The notes under the pieces: generated by a model
The model's input: the letters and a program-made list of their open reading frames with translations, nothing else
Told to the model about the DNA's origin: nothing
The model's database searches: none
From: JAICJJ01 sp039809985
GTDB taxonomy: Bacteria > Chloroflexota > Chloroflexia > Thermomicrobiales > UBA6265
DNA length: 5,542 nucleotides
Assembly: GCA_039809985.1 (NCBI GenBank)
Contig: JBDHWC010000173.1
Span: 1 to 5,542, forward strand
Direction of reading: 5' to 3'
Part shown: positions 1 through 4,926 of the stretch, piece after piece
Position numbering within the stretch: the stretch's first letter is position 1
Layout of the letters: each line of letters begins with the position of its first letter
Translations under genes and position numbers: made by a program

Positions 1-19
1 CCTGCGCCGGGTCGGTGGT

Positions 20-55
20 CGGGCGTCGGTCGCCCGTGGCCTCGCCGGGCCGAGG
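20..55. repeat. Two short adjacent inverted repeats, possible terminator of an upstream gene
   Basis: Bases 20-25 (CGGGCG) pair perfectly with 31-36 (CGCCCG) around a 5-base loop. Bases 40-44 (CCTCG) pair with 51-55 (CGAGG) around a 6-base loop. Both are short GC stems without a following T-run. They could be the end of a transcript entering from the left of the window, or simply chance pairing in GC-rich DNA. No coding region is supported in bases 1-193. Confidence 0.25.
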
Positions 56-57
56 AA

Positions 58-75
58 TGCACCGTCGGTGCACCG
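58..75. promoter_or_regulatory. TGCACCG palindrome upstream of the membrane protein gene
   Basis: Bases 58-64 (TGCACCG) and 66-72 (CGGTGCA) form a perfect 7-bp palindrome around a single T. A second TGCACCG overlaps at 69-75. The palindrome lies about 120 bp before the GTG start at 194, where a promoter or operator could sit. The same 7-base arm recurs as an inverted repeat at 4018-4045. The short spacing suits a protein-binding site better than an RNA hairpin. Function is inferred, and the single motif also occurs once inside the coding region at 969-975, so chance is not excluded. Confidence 0.3.
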
Positions 76-193
76 GAAGGGTGGACGCCGCCGGGGGCGC
101 GCCGGGTCACGATGGGGACACGGCCCGGATGCGCTCGGGCCGGACGGGTTCGGGCGACGCCGCGGCGTTCGCGCGGTCGCCGGGGGCGTGCGC

Positions 194-1135
194 GTGAACG
201 GATTGCTGGCGTCCGAGCTGGCCGACTCGGTCGACGAGCGGTTCCTGGTCCGCTACTGGGTGCCCGCGTTCGTCGGGCTGGTGGCTGCCGTCCTGCTCAC
301 CGGGGCCCGGGTCGGCGGCGACACGCTGCTCGCGGCCGTGGAGGGGCTGGACGGCACCGGGGCGATCCTGCTGGCGCTGGTGCTGCTCCTGCTGGTGACG
401 GTCGTCGCCGCCTTGCTGATGGGGGCCCGCGGCATCGTGCTCGGCGTCGCCCAGGGGCTCGGCTGGCCGCGCCGACTGGTCGTCCGGGGGATCGTGCGCC
501 AGACGGAGCGGCGGCAGGCCGCCGTGGCGCAGCTGGAGCAGTGCCTGGCGGCGGGGGAGCAGGGACTGCTGGCCCGCCGCGCCGCGGAACGGGTGGCCGA
601 CTGGTTCCCGACCGGCCCGGAGATCGCCCCGACGGTCCTCGCCAACGCCCTGCTGGCCAGCGAGCAGTACCCGTGGCGAGCCTACGGCATGCCGGGGCCG
701 GTCTGGTGGCCGCGACTGCTGGCCGTCGCGCCGACCCCGTACCGGGCGGCGCTCGACGCGGCGGCGACACCGATCATCACGATGGCGAACCTGGCGGCCG
801 TGCTGCTCGGGGTCGCGGCGGCGGCGCTGGTCCTCGCCGCGACCGGCACCGACCCGGCGGCGATGCTCCTCGTCGCGGTCGCGACGGTGCTGCTGGCGCG
901 CGGGCTCTACGTCGCGATCTGCGAGGGGGCGGTCGCCTACGGGCAGCAGGTCCGGGTCGGGTTCGACCTGCACCGTCGCGCCCTGCTCGAGGAGCTCGGG
1001 CCGGAGGATGCGTCGGACCCCGCCGCCGAGCGGGCGCGATGGTCGGAGCTGACCGCCCGGCTGGAGCCGAACCTCGTGCCGCTGCTGGCCGCGCCCGATT
1101 CGCCCCGCCGCCCGCACGAGCGGACGGTCGCCTGA
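194..1135 (+). CDS. Polytopic membrane protein of unknown function (313 aa)
   Basis: The product is an integral membrane protein with four likely membrane segments, at about residues 20-40, 56-85, 194-216 and 220-243. They are arranged as two hairpins separated by a roughly 110-residue soluble stretch. That stretch holds an APT-x-LANALLASEQYP-like motif (145-160) and WWPRL (171-175); near the C-terminus is FDLHRRALLEELG (257-269). From memory, these resemble conserved blocks (PTRLGN-LRAAE-YP, WPRL, FDLHR-LYEALG) of an unnamed membrane protein family in Chloroflexota and actinobacteria. No enzymatic motif is visible. The GTG at 194 is chosen because a G-rich stretch at 182-186 sits 7 bases upstream and the protein then starts shortly before the first helix. 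An in-frame upstream GTG at 68 would only add an Arg/Gly-rich tail. The gene converges on the LuxR-type regulator and shares no operon with it. Confidence 0.85.
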   Translation: MNGLLASELADSVDERFLVRYWVPAFVGLVAAVLLTGARVGGDTLLAAVEGLDGTGAILLALVLLLLVTVVAALLMGARGIVLGVAQGLGWPRRLVVRGIVRQTERRQAAVAQLEQCLAAGEQGLLARRAAERVADWFPTGPEIAPTVLANALLASEQYPWRAYGMPGPVWWPRLLAVAPTPYRAALDAAATPIITMANLAAVLLGVAAAALVLAATGTDPAAMLLVAVATVLLARGLYVAICEGAVAYGQQVRVGFDLHRRALLEELGPEDASDPAAERARWSELTARLEPNLVPLLAAPDSPRRPHERTVA

Positions 1136-1138
1136 GGC

Positions 1139-1181
1139 GGCGCGACGTTGCCCCGCGGTCGGTCGAGCGACGGGTCGCGCC
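1139..1181. terminator. Candidate bidirectional terminator hairpin between convergent genes
   Basis: Bases 1139-1146 (GGCGCGAC) pair perfectly with 1174-1181 (GTCGCGCC), leaving a 27-base loop. A smaller GCGA/TCGC hairpin at 1167-1178 is an alternative fold. The repeat fills the 59-bp gap between the stop at 1135 and the regulator's stop at 1195, where a shared terminator is expected. There is no T-run on either side, so a classical intrinsic terminator is not demonstrated. Confidence 0.3.
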
Positions 1182-1194
1182 CGAGCATCGCCGG

Positions 1195-3912
1195 TCAGGA
1201 GGGGTCGCGGACGCCGGTTGCGAGGACGGCGGCCAGCAGGCCGAGCTGGTCGGCCCGGCGGACCGCGCTGCGCCGGTCGCCGACGTCGAGCTTGCGGTAG
1301 ATGTTCAGGGTGTGCCGCTTCACGGTGCTCGGCGCGATGTAAAGATCGTCGGCGATCTCCTTGTTCGACTTGTGGCCGGCGAGGGCGGCCAGCACCTCGA
1401 GTTCGCGGTCGGAGAGCGGCTCCGGCAGGCCGGCCTGGAGGTCGGCGGCGTCCCGTCCGGCCGGGGCGAAGGCGGCGACGAGCCGGGTCACGCCGCGCGC
1501 CGTGTGGGGACGGGCCGCGAGCCGGCGCAGGAGCTGGGCCATCGGCTCGCCGAGGTCGACGAAGAGCCGCACGTCGCGCTCGGCCGCGGCGTCGACGACC
1601 AGGCCGTCGAGTCGGTCGAGCGCGCGGTCGTGCTCGCCCCGGCGGTAGGCCGCGAGCAGGTCGAGCGCCTCGGCCTCCCGGCCGAGCCGCCGACTCTTGA
1701 GCCGATCCCGGCAGGCGCGCAGGATGTCCATGGCGTCGTCCGCGGCCGGCGCGTCGCCGCCGTCGAGCACGAGGGCGCGGGCCCGGACGAGCGGCGGGTC
1801 GACGATGCCGAGGGCGAGCACGGTCCGGGCCGCCGTGGCCCGGTCGACCGTGGCCTCCGCCGCGGTGTCGTCCCGCCCTCGCAGCCGTGCCAGCTCGGCC
1901 TCGTAGGCGGCGACCAGCGGCGAGAGCCCGACCGCCTGACGGTCGAGCAGGAAGGCGCGGGCCTCGGCCAGGACCTGCGCCGCCTCGTCCGGTCTCCCGA
2001 GGGCGTCGAGGGTCAGCGCGAGGCCGCCGCAGGCGTGGCACCACCAGTTCAGCCGCATCGTGAACCGCGCGTCGACCGCCGCCGCGAAATGGTCGCGCGC
2101 GGCCGGCAGGTCGTTCCGGGACCACCGCACGCAGCCGAGGAAGTGCTCGGCCAGCGCGTGCTGGTCGGGCAGGGCGAGGTCGTCGGTGACCGCCAGCAGG
2201 CGACGCGCCGTGGCCTCGAGCTCGGTCAGGCGGCCGTCGAGCCAGGCGAGGTGGCACTGCATCTGGAGCAGCGAGGCGTAGGCGCTGGCGTCGGGCGGCG
2301 TTCGCGCGAGGTGCGCCTCCAGGTAGGCGGCGGCGTCGTCGGGGCGGCCGAGGAGGAGGTGGGCGGACGCGATGCCGATGTGGAGCATGCCCCGCAGGTG
2401 CGTGCAGCGCTCGGGCAGCAGTTCCCGCGCCCGCAGCGCGTGCCGCATCAGCGCCTCGCCGTCGCCGCGCCAGAAGTCGAGCACGCCGCGCAGGGTCAGC
2501 CATTCGCCGACGGCGACCGCCGCGTCCTCCGGCGACAGTCTCGCCGTGGCCATCAGGTCGTCGGCGCGGTCGAGCAGGGCGACGGCCTCGGGGTACTGGC
2601 AGTTGACCGTGGCGATCCGGGCCGCGGCGAGGAGCAGTTCCGGGTTGCTGACGCGGACCTCGGCGGGGAGCCGCCCGAGCCATTGGGCGAGTCGCCCGAA
2701 GTCCTCCAGGTGGTACAGGTCGAGGCGATGGTCGGCGACCAGCGCCCCGGCCATCGCCGCGTCCCCGGCGGCGAGCGCGAGATCGAACGCCTCGTCGACC
2801 GCTCCGCGCGCGGCCAGCCAGGCACTGGCCCGTCGGCTGAGGTCGTGGACCGCCCCCTCGCCGTGCAGTTGCTCGAGCCGGCGGAGGAGGAAGCGGCGCA
2901 TCAGGTGGTGGAAGGCGAAGACGCGCTGCTGGGGGTCGAGCCCGACCACGAACGGGTTGCGCTCGCGCAGGTCGAGGAGGAACCGCTCGCCCCAGCCGGG
3001 CGCATCCCCGACGGCGGTGCCGCGGCAGAGCTCCTCGCAGAGCGCGGCGTCGAAGCGGCGGACCACGGCGAGGCGGAGCAGCCGCTCCTGGTCGGCCGTC
3101 GGCAGCCGCCCCAGCACCTCGGCCAGTAGGTAGTCGTGGACCGAGTCGTGCTGCCCGAGGCCGGCGAGCAGGGCGGCGTGGTCGCGACTTGCCCCCTCGA
3201 ACGCCATGGCGAGGAGCTGGACGCCCGCAGCCCAGCCGTCGGCCTCGGTCTGGATCGCCGCCACGAGTTCGTCGTCCGCGACCTCGGGCAGCGACGCGCG
3301 CAGGAACCGGGCCGACTCCTCGTCGGTGAGGCGCAGGTCGTCGAACCGGATCTCCTGCAGGTCGCCCTTTGCGCGGTGGGCCGCCAGCGGCCACGCCGGC
3401 TCCTCCCGGGAAGCGACCGCGAGATGGAGCCCGCCGGGGGGATGGCGGAGCAGCGAGGTCAGCAGCGCGTCGATCTCGGGCCCGGCGACGAGGTGGTAGT
3501 CGTCCAGCAGGAGCAGGTAGTCGTCGGCGATCTGGTCGAGGTCGTTGGCGAGGCTGGCCGCGAGCGCCTCGGGCGGCACCGGCCCGGGAGCGCGGACGAG
3601 GTCCGTCGTCTCGAAGGCGACGCCCGGGAAGAGGCTGCCGACAGCGGCAAGCAGGTAGGAGGCGAAGACGCACGGGTCGGCGTCGTGCTCGTCGAGCGAC
3701 ACCCACGCGGCGCGACGCTCGGAGGCCGACGCCCACTCGCTGAGCAAGGTGGACTTGCCGGACCCGGCCGGGGCGCAGACGAGGGTCAGCCGCCGGTCGC
3801 GGCGCAGCTCCAGCCGGTCCACGAGGCGAGCCCGGGGCACGTGCCGCGGCGAGAGGCGCGGCCGGTTGAGCTTGCTGCGCACGATCGTGGCGCGCCGATC
3901 CTGGCTGGCCAT
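1195..3912 (-). CDS. LuxR-family transcriptional regulator, MalT-like (STAND ATPase plus HTH, 905 aa)
   Basis: This is a large ATP-dependent, signal-integrating transcriptional regulator of the MalT/LAL type, acting in the cytoplasm on DNA. The N-terminus has the family's SKL-x-x-P...VPRARLVDRL entry (13-34). Walker A is APAGSGKST (47-55, Lys53), Walker B is YLLLLDDYH (132-140), and LAVASREEP (164-172) matches the sensor segment. TEADGWAAGVQLLA (222-235) and FHHLMRRFL (334-342) are typical winged-helix landmarks. From about 420 to 800 comes Ala/Leu-rich helical repeat sequence, probably the TPR-like effector region. The LuxR helix-turn-helix starts at LSDRELEVL (833) and has KSNKEIADDLYIAPSTVKRH as its core. 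The length is normal for the family and all key residues are present. ATG 3912 is preferred over an upstream in-frame GTG at 3987 because it places the family start properly and lies downstream of a possible promoter. A purine-rich GAGGGG is 17 bases upstream, a weak fit. The effector and targets cannot be read from sequence. Confidence 0.95.
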   Translation of the reverse strand: MASQDRRATIVRSKLNRPRLSPRHVPRARLVDRLELRRDRRLTLVCAPAGSGKSTLLSEWASASERRAAWVSLDEHDADPCVFASYLLAAVGSLFPGVAFETTDLVRAPGPVPPEALAASLANDLDQIADDYLLLLDDYHLVAGPEIDALLTSLLRHPPGGLHLAVASREEPAWPLAAHRAKGDLQEIRFDDLRLTDEESARFLRASLPEVADDELVAAIQTEADGWAAGVQLLAMAFEGASRDHAALLAGLGQHDSVHDYLLAEVLGRLPTADQERLLRLAVVRRFDAALCEELCRGTAVGDAPGWGERFLLDLRERNPFVVGLDPQQRVFAFHHLMRRFLLRRLEQLHGEGAVHDLSRRASAWLAARGAVDEAFDLALAAGDAAMAGALVADHRLDLYHLEDFGRLAQWLGRLPAEVRVSNPELLLAAARIATVNCQYPEAVALLDRADDLMATARLSPEDAAVAVGEWLTLRGVLDFWRGDGEALMRHALRARELLPERCTHLRGMLHIGIASAHLLLGRPDDAAAYLEAHLARTPPDASAYASLLQMQCHLAWLDGRLTELEATARRLLAVTDDLALPDQHALAEHFLGCVRWSRNDLPAARDHFAAAVDARFTMRLNWWCHACGGLALTLDALGRPDEAAQVLAEARAFLLDRQAVGLSPLVAAYEAELARLRGRDDTAAEATVDRATAARTVLALGIVDPPLVRARALVLDGGDAPAADDAMDILRACRDRLKSRRLGREAEALDLLAAYRRGEHDRALDRLDGLVVDAAAERDVRLFVDLGEPMAQLLRRLAARPHTARGVTRLVAAFAPAGRDAADLQAGLPEPLSDRELEVLAALAGHKSNKEIADDLYIAPSTVKRHTLNIYRKLDVGDRRSAVRRADQLGLLAAVLATGVRDPS

Positions 3913-3968
3913 CCGGCGGTCGTGGTCACCCCTCGCTGGCGACGGGCCGGGCGCGCCCGGCAGCGCGG

Positions 3969-3977
3969 AATCTAGCA
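3969..3977 (-). promoter_or_regulatory. Possible extended -10 promoter element for the LuxR-type regulator
   Basis: Read on the minus strand, 3977-3969 is TGC followed by TAGATT, resembling an extended -10 (TGn plus TATAAT-like hexamer). It is one of the few AT-richer hexamers in this GC-rich region. No convincing -35 is seen at 16-18 bases. Transcription would start near 3962, giving a leader of about 50 bases before ATG 3912 and excluding the GTG at 3987 as the start. Confidence 0.35.
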
Positions 3978-4017
3978 CACGGCCCACGTCCGAGCGCCCC
4001 GGCTGCCGACCGGCGAC

Positions 4018-4045
4018 TGCACCGCCAACTCACCATCGCGGTGCA
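4018..4045. promoter_or_regulatory. 8-bp inverted repeat, candidate operator in the divergent intergenic region
   Basis: TGCACCGC (4018-4025) and GCGGTGCA (4038-4045) are perfect reverse complements separated by 12 bases. The repeat lies between the regulator (start 3912, minus) and the 54-residue protein gene (start 4182, plus). Its centre is about 70 bases upstream of the regulator's possible transcription start, a usual distance for an activator site. The arms contain the same TGCACCG heptamer as the palindrome at 58-72. It may be a binding site for the neighbouring LuxR-type protein or another regulator, or a leader hairpin of the rightward transcript. No target of a known regulator was recognised. 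Confidence 0.4.
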
Positions 4046-4125
4046 TGACGCGCGGCCGGTCGCGCCTCAGGCTGGGACTGCGCGCGGACGAAGCCTGCGG
4101 ACGCGCGCCGCACCGGTCGCCGCCG

Positions 4126-4159
4126 CCCGGCGGCCGGCCGGGTCCGCCCCCGCGGGGGC
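4126..4159. repeat. GC-rich palindromes just upstream of the 54-aa gene's ribosome binding site
   Basis: CCCGGC (4126-4131) pairs with GCCGGG (4137-4142). Immediately after, 4146-4159 is a perfect 14-base palindrome (GCCCCC/GGGGGC around GC). The second ends 6 bases before the ribosome binding site at 4166-4172, so in RNA it would form a very stable stem next to the translation start. A regulatory leader role or a processing/stability stem is possible. Chance pairing in GC-rich DNA is the alternative. Confidence 0.3.
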
Positions 4160-4165
4160 ATTGCC

Positions 4166-4172
4166 GAAGGAG
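4166..4172 (+). promoter_or_regulatory. Strong ribosome binding site that fixes the start of the 54-aa protein
   Basis: GAAGGAG lies 9 bases before ATG 4182. It is the best Shine-Dalgarno match in the window and decides for the short 54-residue reading over the in-frame GTG at 4041, which would add an Arg/Ala/Pro-rich non-conserved-looking tail. Confidence 0.75.
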
Positions 4173-4181
4173 CGACAGGGC

Positions 4182-4346
4182 ATGGCGAAGAACACGAACG
4201 AGCACCAGAAAGACCTGCAGGACGCGAAGCAGGACCTGCGCGAGGCGCGCCAGACCGGCGACCCGTCGGACCTGAAGGACGCCCGCAAGGATGTCCGGGA
4301 CGAGAAGGAGGACCTTCGGGACCACCGGAAGGACAAGCGGAACTAG
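4182..4346 (+). CDS. Small, highly charged helical-repeat protein of unknown function (54 aa)
   Basis: I do not recognise this protein. It has 15 Lys/Arg and 15 Asp/Glu in 54 residues, no cysteine, no aromatic residue, no signal peptide and no membrane segment, so it is probably a soluble cytoplasmic protein. Two related 13-residue units are visible: DLQDAKQDLREAR (11-23) and DLKDARKDVRDEK (30-42). They are joined by a TGDPS hinge and followed by a further DLRDHRKDKR run. Small hydrophobic residues recur with 3-4 spacing (Leu12, Ala15, Leu19, Ala22; Leu31, Ala34, Val38, Leu45), as in amphipathic helices forming a helical hairpin or coiled coil. The strong ribosome binding site at 4166-4172 supports real translation. 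The gene is divergent from the LuxR-type regulator and is followed by a possible hairpin. A stress- or desiccation-type charged protein or a small adaptor is conceivable, but no function can be assigned. Confidence 0.75.
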   Translation: MAKNTNEHQKDLQDAKQDLREARQTGDPSDLKDARKDVRDEKEDLRDHRKDKRN

Positions 4347-4357
4347 ACCACCAACCC

Positions 4358-4372
4358 GGTCCGGGCCGGACC
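4358..4372 (+). terminator. Candidate hairpin after the 54-aa gene
   Basis: GGTCCGG (4358-4364) and CCGGACC (4366-4372) form a 15-base near-palindrome beginning 12 bases after the TAG stop at 4346. A hairpin with a 5-bp stem and 5-base loop is realistic. An outer CCCGG/CCGGG pair (4355-4359 with 4375-4379) is an alternative. No T-run follows, so termination is only suggested by position. Confidence 0.3.
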
Positions 4373-4381
4373 TGCCGGGAA

Positions 4382-4421
4382 GGGCGACGGGCGTCGGCAC
4401 AGGCTCCGAGGTCCGTCGCCC
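4382..4421 (+). promoter_or_regulatory. 9-bp inverted repeat in the leader of the cysteine-rich protein gene
   Basis: GGGCGACGG (4382-4390) pairs perfectly with CCGTCGCCC (4413-4421). The stem can be extended inward by a G-T and a C-G pair, leaving a loop of about 18 bases. A competing stem pairs CTCCG (4404-4408) with CGGAG (4426-4430) and cannot coexist with the first. The structure lies about 70 bases before ATG 4491. It could be a terminator for the preceding gene, an attenuator-like leader, or a protein site. This is the longest perfect stem noticed in the window. Confidence 0.35.
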
Positions 4422-4490
4422 GCGCCGGAGGCCCGGCGGCATCGTGGCGATCGCCGCGCCGGGCGCGGCCAGGGAAAGGAACAGACGCCA

Positions 4491-4823
4491 ATGGACAGCC
4501 AGCGGTTCGACGACCTGACCAAGTCCCTCGCCGGGGAGCGGACCCGGCGCAACGCCCTGCGCACCGCGGCGGCGCTCGGGGCCGGCCTCCTCGGCGCCCG
4601 GGCGCTCGGCGCGTCGGCCGACACGGTCGAGCCCGAGGGGAACAAGTGCGAGGGCAAGAGCTGCAACAAGAACAAGAACTGCGGCAAGGGCCTGCAGTGC
4701 AGCAACAAGGGCAAGTGCGAGTACAAGAACGGCAACAAGGGCAAGAAGGGCGACACCTGCTGCGGCAACAACGACTGCAAGAGCGGCCTCAAGTGCAAGA
4801 ACAACACGTGCAAGAACAAGTAG
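4491..4823 (+). CDS. Exported cysteine-, lysine- and asparagine-rich small protein (110 aa)
   Basis: The N-terminus MDSQRFDDLTKSLAG leads into a twin-arginine-type leader: TRRNALR (18-24, Arg19-Arg20), an Ala/Leu/Gly hydrophobic stretch (26-41, interrupted by Arg37), and an A-S-A site (41-43). Export by Tat and cleavage after Ala43 are therefore likely, giving a mature protein of about 67 residues. The mature part has ten cysteines (53, 58, 64, 70, 76, 90, 91, 96, 102, 107) and is dominated by Lys, Asn and Gly. It shows two copies of a C-x(4,5)-C-xxGL[QK]-C-x(4,5)-C unit (58-76 and 91-107), suggesting a duplicated disulfide-bonded mini-domain outside the cytoplasm. The ribosome binding site GGAAAGGA (4473-4480) is 10 bases from ATG. 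The codons are mostly AAG, AAC, TGC and GGC, clearly less GC-rich than the neighbours. I recall similar leaders on Chloroflexota exported proteins. Function is unknown; a secreted disulfide-rich peptide or surface protein is inferred. Confidence 0.85.
   Translation: MDSQRFDDLTKSLAGERTRRNALRTAAALGAGLLGARALGASADTVEPEGNKCEGKSCNKNKNCGKGLQCSNKGKCEYKNGNKGKKGDTCCGNNDCKSGLKCKNNTCKNK
4702..4745 (+). repeat. Short in-frame direct repeats inside the cysteine-rich gene
   Basis: The 14-mer GCAACAAGGGCAAG occurs at 4702-4715 and again at 4732-4745, exactly ten codons apart, encoding [SG]NKGK twice. A second pair, GTGCAAGAACAA, occurs at 4793-4804 and 4808-4819, five codons apart. These repeats show how the Lys/Asn-rich region may have grown by slippage or short duplication. 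Confidence 0.7.
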
Positions 4824-4846
4824 CCGCGGCACGCCGCCGCCGCGGC
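4823..4846 (+). terminator. Candidate terminator hairpin after the cysteine-rich protein gene
   Basis: GCCGCGGC at 4823-4830 pairs with GCCGCGGC at 4839-4846 (self-complementary arms), giving an 8-bp stem and an 8-base loop that begins on the last base of the stop codon. A smaller TCCCC/GGGGA hairpin follows at 4873-4885. No T-run is present. Position directly after the stop favours a termination or 3'-end-protection role. Confidence 0.4.
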
Positions 4847-4926
4847 GCGCCCGCTCGGCTGCCAAGGCGTCGTCCCCGCCGGGGATCCGCCCGGTCGACC
4901 CGCCCGCACCCCTCGGAGAACCTGGC

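Noticed and set aside
112..3129. Long plus-strand open frame of about 1000 codons
   Set aside because: It lies antisense to the regulator, whose Walker, sensor and HTH motifs are intact. The plus-strand product is Arg/Gly/Val/Glu-rich and resembles no family.
107..3736. Very long minus-strand open frame (over 1200 codons) covering most of the left half
   Set aside because: It overlaps the LuxR-type regulator in another frame of the same strand and the membrane protein antisense. Its product is an Arg/Pro/Gly/Ala low-complexity string without domains, as expected from GC-rich codon shadowing.
3136..3975. Plus-strand open frame of about 280 codons opposite the regulator's ATPase domain
   Set aside because: It is the antisense shadow of the well-supported N-terminal ATPase, and no recognisable motif is present.
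3913..3987. 25-residue extension of the LuxR-type regulator from GTG 3987
   Set aside because: Family members begin shortly before the SKL-x-x-P motif. The extension is Pro/Gly-rich and would start upstream of the possible extended -10 promoter.
4041..4181. N-terminal extension of the 54-aa protein from GTG 4041
   Set aside because: The extension is Arg/Ala/Pro-rich, spans the palindromes and the Shine-Dalgarno sequence, and has no ribosome binding site of its own. ATG 4182 has a strong one.
4343..4909. Minus-strand Leu/Phe/Pro-rich open frame of about 190 codons
   Set aside because: This is the same artefact of reading AAG/AAC-rich codons antisense. The plus-strand gene has a ribosome binding site, leader and ordered cysteines.
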